Shown piece by piece: positions 22,690-33,281 of a DNA stretch of 64,000 nt (positions are counted from its first letter, which is position 1; each line of letters begins with the position of its first letter). Below the pieces are notes generated by a model, which worked only from the letters and a program-made list of their open reading frames with translations, made no database searches and had not been told where the DNA came from. Origin of the DNA: Adenophora triphylla var. japonica (lineage: Eukaryota; Streptophyta; Magnoliopsida; Asterales; Campanulaceae); assembly GCA_022495995.1 (NCBI GenBank), contig JAFEMH010001351.1, positions 124,001 to 188,000 of the forward strand, in the 5' to 3' direction. Position numbers and translations under genes: made by a program.

Positions 22690-24480
22690 TTCATCATGTG
22701 GTTCATCCGAAGTGGCTAACTTCGAGAGGAGGTCGGCTAGCTCATTGTCTTCTCGTCCAATTCTTTGAATCTCCCGAGAATTCCAAATCTTTTATCGGTT
22801 CCTTCACCAGGGTCGCAAAGATTTGATCGCTGTGGCACTAAGTACCTCGTACTCGCCTCGACCTGTTGACTATCACCGAATCACAGTAGGCCATGATCTT
22901 AGTCGCTCCAAAACACTTGGCGTATTCTATAGGCCGCTATCAAAGCTTCATATTCGGCCTGGTTGTTGGAAGCATCAAACTTGAACCTTAGTGATTCCTC
23001 ATACACAGTTCCGCACTCGGTTCAATTAGCACTATCCCGGCTCATTTGCTATTCTTGGTCGCCGATCCGTCCGAATAGACCTTCCAAGAATCGACGGTAG
23101 ATCACGGCGACACGGGATTCTCGACTCCTTCCTTTAGCCTTTTCTTTTGGAGCTCACCGCTCGTCGTCTTCCTTGGTGAACGTAAGCTCGACCAAGAAGT
23201 CGCCTAGAGCTTGAGCCTTCAACGCCTTTCGAGGTCGATACTCAATGTCAAATTCAGGTAAGGGCAATTGACCAATTGAGGAGTCGACCGAACTCTCCTG
23301 GCCAGGAAGAATTTTTCTAAGGGGGCATTTGTAAGAACCACAATTGGATGAGCTGTAATAAGCTCGTAGCTTCCTTCAAGCTACGACTAGAGCATGTGCG
23401 ACCTTCTCAAAGATTGTAATACCTACTTTCCACGTCCGACAAGGCCTTACCGATGTAGTATATTGGCTTTTGAAGCCCCTCATCTTCTCTAACCAAAACC
23501 GCCGCCATCGAATTATCTCCCACGTATAAATACACAAACAAAGTTTCACCAAAGGGTCGGGCTACTCAGAGAGGTGGAGTAGCGAGGTAATCCTTCACCG
23601 TTGGAACGACGAATGACATTCGGTCGTCCATTCAAAACTTTTCGTCCCCCTCAATGCTTTGAAGAAGGGGAGAGACCTTTCTGCTGACTTTGATATGAAG
23701 CGACCAAGAGCTGCTACCCTTCCATTAAGTCGCTGCATCTCTTTGATAGTGGTGGGAGCCTTCATATCGACTAGAGCCTTGATTTTTTCCGGGTTAGCCT
23801 CTATTCCTCGTTGTGACACCATAAACCCAAGGAACTTTCCAGCGGCTACCCCAAATACACACTTGCTAGGATTGAGCTTCATGTCGTTTGCTCTCAAGTT
23901 GACGAATGTTTCTTTTAAGTCGACTACGTGACGTCCGGTCTTAGTTTTTATGACCATATCATCAACGTAGGCCTCCATGTTTCAGCCAATTTGAGAGGCA
24001 AAGACCTTGTTCACCATGCGCTGATAGGTTGCTCCTGCATTCTTCAATCCAAAAGGCATCATATTGTAGCAGTAGATGCCTCCAGCCGCCTGAAATGCCT
24101 TCTTGACTATGTCTTCCTCATGCATCTTGATCTGGTGGTACCCCGAATAAGCGTCGAGGAAACTGAGGGTGGAGTGACCAGCAATGGAATCAACTAGCTT
24201 GTCGATTCTAGGGAGAGGATAGCTGTCCTTCGGGCATGCAAGATTCAGAGTGGTGAAGTCGACACACATCCGCCATTTGCCGTTCGATTTCTTCACCATG
24301 ACCACGTTGGCGCAACCACGTCGTATGAGTGGCCTCTTTGATTATCCCCGCACTCAAAAGTTTTTGTACCTCGCCTTTTATGGCCTCTTCCTTGTCGCGA
24401 GCAAAGCTTCTCAATTTTGGGGTCTAGGCTTTATGGTCGGGTTGACTTCCGCCCGTGAACGCCGACCTCCTCCTTGATTC
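22690..24480 (-). pseudogene. E2 reverse transcriptase and RNase H domains (frameshifted)
   Basis: RT is recognised from CPKDSYPLPRIDKLVDSIAG and FLDAYSGYHQIKM (24305-23982) and from MEAYVDDMVIKTKTGRH (23978-23595), with an intact YVDD. The RNase H parts below 23595 survive only as short pieces in several frames. The archaeal-type RNase H near 22690-23080 is recognisable only by scattered motifs. The density of single-base breaks is high. Confidence 0.85.
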
Positions 24481-25079
24481 CCCTCATGTCTTCTACCCTC
24501 CATGCAAAGACATCATTACTTTCCTTGAGTAGCTCGATGATTTCTCGCTCGCTCCTCAACCGATAGCCGCTTCCCAATCCGAATTTTTTGGTCGGGGTAA
24601 GAAAGGTTGGTGATTACACGACTCTAGCTCATCCACAGCCTTCTAGCTCGTCCATCCCCGAATTGTAGAGTCTCAATGATTATCTCCCTAACCCTTTCGT
24701 CTCTCCTCGGCCCTCGGATGTGGAGCTTCTTACGCTATCATATCATCTAACTTGTCTCGCAACCTCGCCGCGGTGGTGGTGGCCCCCGAGTTATTTGCTT
24801 TAGCCGGGAGGCATAGGTTGCCTATGATGACTTGGTCGACCATAACTACATCTCGAATCGACCTCGGTGGTGTTAGAGTGACGTGTCGACTCAAGCATGA
24901 CCTCGTCATTTGAGCGATAGGTCGATTCTTCCACGTCGGTGATTGCTGACACCGGTAGTTTTGGTGACCGATTGAGACAACTTTAGATAACCATCTCATA
25001 GCCTCGATTTCCAATTCCCTTTTCTTTCTTTCCCGAAGAACATGGTCCAGGTAAGCTCGAGCCGTGCCTTGTACACATC

Positions 25080-25534
25080 CTACTCCAAATGGGTGGGGAA
25101 CTTGACTCGCCGATGAGGAATCGATGCCACCATTCCAAGAGCGACCCGACCTGGAATACCAAGTATAGCGGCATAGTCACTATTTACATCAATCACTATA
25201 AATTGTACCTTTGATACGATCCCGAGGGGTGTTGGCCTAGGTCGACGTCGAGCTCTATCTTGCCTTTGCATCAACCCGGTGATTAGTGAAGCCCTCCAAC
25301 CTACCATCATATCTCTCCAACTCGCTCATCATTAAGACCCATTTCTTTAAAAGTTTTCAGTAGAACAAAAATATCCTTGCAGCCCCCGTGTCGACTAAGA
25401 GTCTCGCTCGTCGTGCATCCGTCAATGAGACCTCGGGATGACGAGAACTTGCTCTCTAGCCGCCATGTTAGTAGCCAATTCATGGGGGAAAAGCCGATTG
25501 CTTCATCTCTCGACTTCTCTTCTTGGAGGCACAT
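25080..25534 (-). pseudogene. E2 protease region
   Basis: The fragment 25310-25080 contains VIDVNSDYAAILGIPGR, the C-terminal pattern of Ty3 proteases, close to DLTSDYHAILG in E1. The catalytic segment is not intact in any frame I can see. Confidence 0.7.
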
Positions 25535-25609
25535 GCGGAGCCTTATTGAGTTGGAAGATTTTGTGCTTGATGGCCGTGTTGCTTGCTTGTTTCGTAATGA
25601 CCCCTGTGT

Positions 25610-27100
25610 TCAATCTAGGTTGCCTAGGTCCCCGTTGTCCACCCGCTGGCCGATCGCCTCCACCAGCCTCGAGGCCTTTTCACGTAAGCTTCGAGTCTCC
25701 CCGGTCGACCATTCTCTCGGATGATACGCTTTAATCCCAAGCAATCCTCTCGTGAGATGACCAGTGTCTTTGTGATAGTCGCAGATTTTGCCGTTGTCCC
25801 TCCTAAACTTGTTGCCCGGATTCATTGGGACCGGAGGAGCCGCTCGACGGCATTCATAATTTCGTTCGACTCACCGTAAGGGGAGTGAAAACCTCGGGCA
25901 CTTTCTCCGTTGCCCTAGTCCTCGTTTCTTTCCATTTTTATTATTTCCTCCATTCTTGTTGGAGTCTTTCTTATCATCTGAGGCCTCAACCTTAGGATTC
26001 TTACCATTCTTCTTCTCTTTCCTTTCCTCGCCTAGGGCAACATTGTACACCTTTTCAAACAACTCCCGTCGAGTTGTGACCGTTCTGGACCGTGAGCTCG
26101 TAGTCCATGCCTCGCGAGGAAATACCGTTTCGAAAGCAATTAATGACTTCCCTATCAGCCGAGGTCTTCCTCTATCTTATCAACCATTTCCTTAAACTTG
26201 GTGAAGTAGCTCATGGAGCTTTCATTCTTCGCCCGCACCAAGTTATTCAGATCGGTGACAGCCATCTTCCGAGCTCCCGCAATGAGAAGCGATCCAAGAA
26301 CTTTGTCCTCGAAGCATGTCCAAGTATTGATGCTACCCGCGGCCGACCGTTGAACCAAGTTAAGGCCGCCCAGCTGAGTGTGCTTAGGAGGGCTTTGCAC
26401 ATATTGTCGTCCCTCATTGGCGACAAAACACATGGTAGCCTCCAGATGTGCTATATGACTCCTTGCATTGGTCGACCCCGAATACTTCTCCGTAAGTGGC
26501 AACCCGAAAGTAGGAGGAGGTCGACTATCTCGATTTCTTTGGATAAAGGTCGAAGAGCAAAGTCAATTCGTTCGACCTTTCCAAACTTCCTTTTCTTCTC
26601 CTCCTCCCATTGTTCGAACTTCTTTTCATCAATAGCCATTCCCTAGCATCGGGTCTTTCATCTCTGGAGGGCGCAGCATTTGACTTCCGACCTTCACTTC
26701 TAGGGGAGTCACCTCGCCTACTCCTTCGTCCCCGTGGGAATTGGTCCTCTCTCGATCTTATCGAGATCTATGCCTGTTACTTCTTTGAGGCGACCTGCGC
26801 CTCTCAGCACCAGACGGCGACCTGCGCCTGTTATCTCCATGTGGCGACCGCGCCTTTCCTCCTACAGCGACCTGCGCCCATTCCCGTCTCTATGAGATCC
26901 CGACCTCTCGCGCCCTAGCCTGGTGAAACCCTGTCCGTTTCTATTGGCTGTTAAACTGAGTCCTCAAATCCGATTGAGCCTCCCCGCTCCTCGTTTCTCG
27001 CTGAGGCTAGCCCTTAAATCGTTATCGGGCACATGAACAATAGTGGGAGCCCGACGAACTATCCTCGTCCTCACCATTTTGTCCCACACCTTCATTTGGC
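25610..27100 (-). pseudogene. E2 gag (frameshifted)
   Basis: Fragments at 26502-26155 (LNNLVRAKNESSMSYFTKFK) and 26062-25871 (FEKVYNVALGEERKEKKNGK) match the gag core and linker. The zinc knuckle at 25825-25610 reads CDYHKDTGHLTRG, so the last Cys is lost. The upstream Arg-rich N-terminal part continues to about 27100. Confidence 0.8.
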
Positions 27101-27565
27101 CTAGCACTCCTGGTCTGCTTGTCCATTAGAGACCCGAGTACGTGCCACTCTTTCGTAGCGCACGTCGCCTCGCTTCCGCTCCTCCACGGCTATCAAGTCG
27201 GCGCATCGAGCTCGCTCCAACATCATCTCCTTCTTGCTCATGGGGTTGGTGGAGGGGCCTACCCCTGTTTCCCACATTCACCTCGAGCAATGGGACATTT
27301 TGGAGGAGGTGGAACTCCTGCCCATCCATATGCCTTTTCCCTCTCCTTGTGTCGTGCAATCCCCTGCCATCAACGACACCGGTAGAGCGTGTGGCCCTAC
27401 CAAGCGGGACGATTCGGTGGGGAGGAGGCAAGTTAAGGTTCTCGCGTTTGCGTTCATGTTGTTGTTGTTTACTTCTTCATGCCCAAGTGAAGCCTCTGAT
27501 ACGTGTCCTTCGAAGTCACCATTGTTGCAGGTTGATGGAGTTTTCGAGGTCAAGTTTAAAGCACG

Positions 27566-27586
27566 TTTCCGACAATGGAACCAAAC
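27566..27586 (-). other. E2 primer binding site
   Basis: The minus strand reads TTGGTTCCATTGTCGGAAAC next to the 5' LTR, close to the E1 and E3 sites. Confidence 0.7.
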
Positions 27587-28240
27587 CGATGCCGCAGAAA
27601 TGTGCTTATCAATCTTCCTCCACGTGGCAGACCGATCACCTCGGCTCTTGACTCAAAACAGAACCCACGACTAGCCGGATGTGTCTCCGGCGAAGACGCT
27701 CTGCGTGAGAGTAAGATAACAGCTTGTATAAAGCTCAAAATGTATTGAATAATGTACTCGTAATACAAATGGCGCTTACCTTTCACCGTTTGGTAGTGAT
27801 GAAGTATTTATAGACAAGAGTGATGTATTTTTGGGGAGGCGACATGTGCTCCGAGATTGTAGCGGCAAGCACTTGACGTGGGAACGTGTCTATAACGGCC
27901 CCTGATTTGTAGGGATGTGGTTATGAGAATTGTTCAACCAAATACGCCTTCAAGTATCAAGTCGTCACTTGTTAATTTAGGTCGAGGTCGCCATTCGAGG
28001 AATGGTCGACCCGACCGTCTGCAGAGCATGGTTCGTACCCGAGTTATAATATGGATTCTGAGGTCGGACTAAGTTAAGTCGGGGCCTGGTGAGCCGGACC
28101 ATGGGCTTAGTCGACTGATCCTTGAGATGGGCTTTGGGCCCTGTTTTGATTGGGCCAGCCTTATTGAGAATGTGGAGACCAAGGATGTCTGTAATTGGAC
28201 TTTACTCGTTTGGCCCAACTCGACACTTTTGGTATGTTCA
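27587..28240 (-). repeat. E2 5' LTR (654 bp)
   Basis: It aligns with 16135-16795 and differs by substitutions and several 1-5 bp indels. It ends GGTATGTTCA and is followed directly by the GGTTC duplication. Confidence 0.92.
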
Positions 28241-28260
28241 GGTTCTTTACGCCGACTTCG

Positions 28261-28318
28261 AAATTTAAAATTACTTTAATTTTCTTGATTTTTTTCTTTC
28301 TACGGTATAATTAAGCCT
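28261..28318. repeat. Duplicate of 16000-16054
   Basis: The 55-58 bp stretch from AAATTTAAAATT to AAGCCT repeats the sequence left of E2 with a few changes. It lies between the right end of E2 and the left end of E3, inside the hAT remnant. Confidence 0.85.
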
Positions 28319-29189
28319 TGATGTGCCATAACAAAATATGCCCGATAAATGTTTACCCGACCCAAGTCCAAATATGGACTATATGGGCCCATATGTCGTG
28401 AGGATCTCGTCAAAGTTTGATTATTGTATGATTGGTCTGGTCATATTTTTAGTTATGGTTCTGGCCTTGATTCTCGCACATATGCTGATTTTTCCCGCCT
28501 ATGTCTGATATTGTCGCATATGCATGCCTTCCCGCATGTCCCGAGTGTGCCTGGCATGGCCTTCCCGCATGCCTTCCCGCATGTCCCGAGTGTGCCTTGC
28601 ATGGCCTTCCCGCATGCCTTCCCGTATGCCTTCCCGCATGTCCCGTATGTGCCTTGTATGGTCTTCCCGCATGTTTTCCCGCATGTCCCGAATGTGCCTT
28701 ATATGGTCTTCCCGCATGTCTTCCCGCATGTCTTCCCGCATGTCTGATGTTGAGTCTTGCAGCAAGTTGATGTCTCCAGGTGCGAAACGTGCCACGTGTC
28801 AAGATTTTGGCCTTGATCTTATCCAAATGAAATCTTTTGATAGATTTTCCCCCCATTGAATGGTTGACACGTGTAAAGTAAGGATAAGATGATAATGATG
28901 AGTCATGGGTCATATAAATACTCCCTCCTTTCATTTTCAAAGGTATGTCTCAAATTCAAGCTTTCTCTCTCCTCTCTCTCTCTCTCTAGAAATATATGAT
29001 AAATTGTTATGAATGGGATTGATGATTCTCACGCCGGAGGGTTTGTGGGGGGGAAAACCCCCCACCCCTAACGGTGTTTTGTGTTGTAGGTCCCATTTGA
29101 GATCGGATCCGTCGGAGCATGTTTTTCCGGTCCGACCGCCGCCGCTACCCCGGTGAGTTTCCTATGCACCATTTTTTATGGTAGCATCA
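28319..29189 (+). repeat. E3 5' LTR (871 bp) with internal minisatellite
   Basis: TG...CA ends are intact. From about 28525 to 28745 it contains a dense array of CTTCCCGCATG and TCCCGAGTGTGCC units. A TATA-like CATATAAATA at about 28912 lies before a CT-rich leader and a GGGGGGGAAAACCCCCC hairpin near 29046. Confidence 0.92.
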
Positions 29190-30680
29190 GATGGTTCCGT
29201 TGCCGGGACTGACATTTTCCGGCGAAATTGGTCGGAATAGAGGAGCCGGGGTATCAATTTAGACTACAGTGAGGGGTAGCAGCTGGCTGGAGTTCGCCGG
29301 AGTTGGCCGGAATTTAGAAGTCAAAGTTTTTCATTCTTCTGGGCAAAGTAAAGACACTGGATCTGGACTTGAAAGTTTCATCCGAAGTAAGTATATAGTG
29401 AGGGAAAAGGTTAAGGAGTAGCAGATCTGGGAATATGAACGTCACCGGAAAAGGAGCTGTTCGTCGGAAAAAATGAAGGGAAAGGTAGAGAGAGAAAGAA
29501 AAAGTAAACAGTTGAATCAAAGTAGAAAAGTGAGACGGAGATTTTTAGGTCGGAGTAGTAATCTGAAGAAGTGGTGGTATTCGAGTTTTAGGATTCAGGG
29601 ATCGTTTCGGGGTTGACGAGTGGCAAGGCAAATTGGTGAAATTGACTGGGGCGAGAAAAGAAGAAAACAAGTTGCCGCAAAATGAAAAGGAAATAGCGAG
29701 TCAGTGTAGAAAAGCAATGTCGCAATGTGACCGAGGGGAAATCGAGAAGTTAAGTCAAAAATTGGTGCGTGGAAAATCAATCAAATTGCCAATTCCAAGT
29801 TACCATGAAAGTCGCAAGAATCGACGTCTCAAAAAACCAAATCACTAGAAGGTAAAATCGCAAAGAGGAAAAGACTTACACGGATGAAATTAAGACCGGG
29901 TTGGAGGGAAATCAAGGTGGAAGAGCGGGTGTCGCCGGATTGATGGGTTTCATCGGAATCCATGGACGCCGCGCCGATGTCGTGGCGGTAGCTTTGGACG
30001 TGTATGTCGCCGGTCCGGGAAGGGAGATGGAAGAAAACGGAAAAAGTGAGGAGCAGAGTCAGTTGAGCGTCGCTGATCGAAGTTTAGGTTGCACATTAAT
30101 GTCACCGCGGAGAGTGTCGTCGTTTGGGAAAATCTCGCCGGTTGGGGTATTGTCGCCAGTAGTTTGATGTCACCAGCAGGGGATTTAGTTTTTGATTGTC
30201 GTCGTTCTGAACTTGTCGTCGCCGTTATGTGAGGTCGTCGCCTGCGGATGATGTCGCGAAGGGTGGTTGTCGCCGTTTCGTACCGAGTTCAGAAGGTCAC
30301 CGGGAGCAAGGTGGTGGGGGTGTCGCAGCCTAGGAGTCGCCGGGAAGAGGATCATCGCCGGGTGCGGTGTTCACCGGCCAAATCAATCAGGTCCCTGTTT
30401 TCCTTTTTTATTATCGCCATTCCTTGGATAAAATGAAAATGAGAAAAAATGGTACTGTTGTTTTCTTTTTGGCTAAGAGTTTGGTCAGGAAAAGAGATGG
30501 GTAGAGAAAGTCAAGGACAATTATCAGCCGCACAAAGCATGTGGATGGAGAGGAAGCAGCGTGGGTCATTTTTTGGGAGTTAGTTTTGTTAACTTGCGAG
30601 GATATATCAACGGATGCCGTTAGAGTCTCCGTTTAAATTTTCGACGGAATTCATCAGAAGTATCGTTAACCTCCGTTAGG
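29190..30680 (+). other. E3 leader and internal non-coding region
   Basis: The primer site is followed by about 1.5 kb without a recognisable ORF. Short strings of CGCCG and GTCGCCG recur near 29930-30390. I see no gag, pol or host gene fragment. Confidence 0.7.
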
Positions 30681-31130
30681 TAAAGTTTGGCGGGATGCCG
30701 CATGTTTCAAAGTTTTGAAAGTTAAAGTTTGGCGGGATGCCGCCGTTTGAAAAAATTTCGAAAAGGTGAAGTTTGGCGGGATGCCGCATGTTTCAAAGTT
30801 TTGAAAGTTAAAGTTTGGCGGGATGCCGCCGTTTGAAAAAATTTCGAAAAGGTGAAGTTTGGCGGGATGCCGCATGTTTCAAAGTTTTGAAAGATAAAGT
30901 TTGGCGGGATGCCGCCGCTTGAAAATTTTTCGAAGAGGTGAAGTTTGGCGGGATGCCACATGTTTCAATGTTTTGAAAAGTTAAAGTTGGCGGGATGTCG
31001 CGCATTTCAAAAGTTTTCGAAAAGTTAAAGTTTGGCGGGATGCCGCCATTTGAAAAATTTTCGAAAAGTCAAAGTTTGGCGGGATGCCGCAGTTTGAAAG
31101 GTTAAAGTTTGGTGGGATGCCATATTTTGA
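30681..31130. repeat. E3 tandem array A
   Basis: About nine copies of AAAGTTTGGCGGGATGCCGC alternate with two linker types (TGTTTCAAAGTTTTGAAA and GTTTGAAAAAATTTCG), giving a higher-order unit of about 115-120 bp. Confidence 0.92.
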
Positions 31131-31171
31131 ATTTTTGGCGAAGAAAATGTTTTGAAAAGTTTTGAGAAAAG

Positions 31172-31382
31172 TTGGGCTCGCATCCCTAACTGTCTGAGAG
31201 AAGGGCTGACATCCCGAACTGTTGGGCTGACATCCCATGCTGTCAGGGATATGGGCTGACATCCCGAACTGTTGGGCTGACATCCCATGCTGTCAGGGAT
31301 ATGGGCTGACATCCCAAACTGTTGGGCTCGCATCCCTAACTGTCTGAGAGAAGGGCTCGCATCCCTAACTGTCTGAGATATG
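31172..31382. repeat. E3 tandem array B
   Basis: Repeats of GGGCTGACATCCCGAACTGT and GGGCTCGCATCCCTAACTGT with spacers GTCTGAGAGAA or GTCAGGGATAT follow array A directly. Confidence 0.9.
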
Positions 31383-31800
31383 CGGTGTCTTGGTTAGAGA
31401 CCAAGGCACCAAATGGATGCGGCGTCTTGGTTAGAGACCAAGTCGCCCAAAATGGATGCGGTGTCTTGGTTAGAGACCAAGGCACCAAATGGATGAGGCG
31501 TCTTGGTTAGAGACCAAGTCGCCCAAAATGGATGCGGTGTCTTGGTTAGAGACCAAGTCGCCCAAAATGGATGCGGTGTCTTAGTTGGAGACCAAGGCAC
31601 CAAATTGATGCGGCGTCTTGGTTAGAGACCAAGTCGCCCAAAATGGATGCGGTGTCTTGGTTAGAGACCAAGGCACCAAGTGGATGCGACATCTTGGTTA
31701 GAGACCAAGTCGCCCAAAATGGATGCGGTGTCTTGGTTAGAGACCAAGGCACCAAGTGGATGCGACATCTTGGTTAGAGACCAAGGCGCCAAATGGAAGT
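31381..31800. repeat. E3 tandem array C (about 38 bp unit with hairpin core)
   Basis: About eleven units carry CTTGGTTAGAGACCAAG, a 6-bp stem around TAGAG, followed by GCACCAAATGGATGCGG or TCGCCCAAAATGGATGCGG. The two linker types alternate imperfectly. Confidence 0.93.
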
Positions 31801-32076
31801 GGTTTGTCGACAAGTGGATGCGGCATCCGGGGAGAGATCCAGGATTCGTAGAAATAGTTGAATATTGGAAAGTCGCGAAATGAAATGAGAGAGAAAAGGC
31901 AAAAGTTGAAGTAAAATGAGAAGTCATTAAATGAAAGCGATGGAGAGAGATCAAGGAGCAGACTTATGTTTTGTACCAGGAAAAATTGACTCGATGAGAT
32001 AAGCTATATTTTGTTATGTATACTATTCTACTCCTCAACTCGATCATGAATAATCGAGCTAAGGAGTCTGGGCTTT

Positions 32077-32948
32077 TGATGTGCCATAACAAAATATGCC
32101 CGATAAATGTTTACCCGACCCAAGTCCAAATATGGACTATATGGGCCCATATGTCGTGAGGATCTCGTCAAAGTTTGATTATTGTATGATTGGTCTGGTC
32201 ATATTTTTAGTTATGGTTCTGGCCTTGATTCTCGCACATATGCTGATTTTCCCGCCTATGTCTGATATTGTCGCATATGTATGCCTTCCCGCATGTCCCG
32301 AGTGTGCCCGTACGGCCTTCCCGCATGCCTTCCCGCATGTCCCGAGTGTGCCTCTGTATGGCCTTCCCGCATGCCTTCCCGCATGCCTTCCCGCATGTCC
32401 CGTATGTGCCTTGTATGGTCTTCCCGCATGTTTTCCCGCATGTCCCGAATGTGCCTTATATGGTCTTCCCGCATGTCTTCCCGCATGTCTTCCCGCATGT
32501 CTGATGTTGAGTCTTGCAGCAAGTTGATGTCTCCAGGTGCGAAACGTGCCACGTGTCAAGATTTTGGCCTTGATCTTATCCAAATGAAATCTTTTGATAG
32601 ATTTTCCCCCCCATTGAATGGTTGACACGTGTAAAGTAAGGATAAGATGATAATGATGAGTCATGGGTCATATAAATACTCCCTCCTTTCATTTTCAAAG
32701 GTATGTCTCAAATTCAAGCTTTCTCTCTCCTCACTCTCTCTGTCTAGAAATATATGATAAATTGTTATGAATGGGATTGATGATTCTCACGCCGGAGGGT
32801 TTGTGGGGGGGGAAAACCCCCCACCCCTAATGGTGTTTTGTGTTGTAGGTCCCATTTGAGATCGGATCCGTCGGAGCATGTTTTTCCGGTCCGACCGCCG
32901 CCGCTACCCCGGTGAGTTTCCTATGCACCATTTTTTATGGTAGCATCA
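32077..32948 (+). repeat. E3 3' LTR (872 bp)
   Basis: It matches 28319-29189 apart from scattered point changes and small differences in the CCCGCATG array. It is preceded by AAGGAGTCTGGGC, a plausible polypurine tract, and followed by AGCCT. Confidence 0.93.
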
Positions 32949-33281
32949 AGCCTATATATTTTTATATGTAAATGTATTGAATTTTAGTTTTGCATTTTTT
33001 TATGTTTTTTTTATTAAGAATAGACACCACCAATAGCTTATGTGTAAATTCGCCACTGTTGAGAAAGAAAAATTGAACATTAAGTTTTTTAACAAAAAAT
33101 TAAACATTCATTAATTTAAAAACATAAAAAATATATTATATTGAAGGAATCAAAACAAAAGATAAATACTAAAGAGTTGTATAACACAGCTCTCTCGGAA
33201 CAACTTCATTAACTATGACATTGAGCAGACTAAGATTTTAGTCCTTTAACAACTTCAAGAACAACAAACAATGGAAATATC

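Larger units (their letters stand above)
16135..28240 (-). mobile_element. E2: Ty3 Tat-lineage LTR retrotransposon, degenerate, with antisense gene
   Basis: LTRs at 16135-16795 and 27587-28240 flank the same domain order as E1 on the minus strand. A perfect 5-bp duplication GGTTC lies at 16130-16134 and 28241-28245. The antisense gene occupies 17274-20540. The protein-coding parts carry many more frameshifts than E1. E1 and E2 are related at protein level but diverged at nucleotide level, including their LTRs, so they represent two families. Confidence 0.93.
28319..32948 (+). mobile_element. E3: non-autonomous LTR retrotransposon with three tandem arrays
   Basis: Two nearly identical LTRs (871 and 872 bp, TGATG...GCATCA) flank 2.9 kb without gag or pol. 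The 5-bp duplication AGCCT is perfect (28314-28318, 32949-32953). The primer site TGGTTCCGTTGCCGGG at 29192-29207 resembles those of E1 and E2. E3 may therefore be mobilised by a Tat-type partner (inference). The internal region carries three unrelated tandem arrays. The high LTR identity indicates a recent insertion. Confidence 0.93.
15666..33058 (+). mobile_element. hAT (Tip100-like) remnant, opened by E2 and E3
   Basis: The left end CAGGGGCGGATC and the complement of the right end CAGTGGCGAATT are similar inverted repeats of the Tip100 hAT type (CAGGGGCGGA, recalled). The next ~25 bases also resemble each other, both with a GGTG motif. TTGAG occurs directly outside both ends (15661-15665, 33059-33063). 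hAT normally makes an 8-bp duplication, so this is short. Without the two later retrotransposons little more than 700 bp of hAT sequence remains, so it is a deletion derivative or badly eroded copy. Confidence 0.6.

Noticed and set aside
28449..28940. Overlapping ORFs on both strands in the E3 LTR (HAGRHAGR, PHAFPHVP types)
   Set aside because: They arise from the CCCGCATG minisatellite, whose unit keeps several frames open. There is no domain, and the same ORFs recur in the other LTR at 32179-32664.
30666..31777. ORFs across E3 arrays A to C
   Set aside because: They are repeat-derived frames on both strands with no protein signature.
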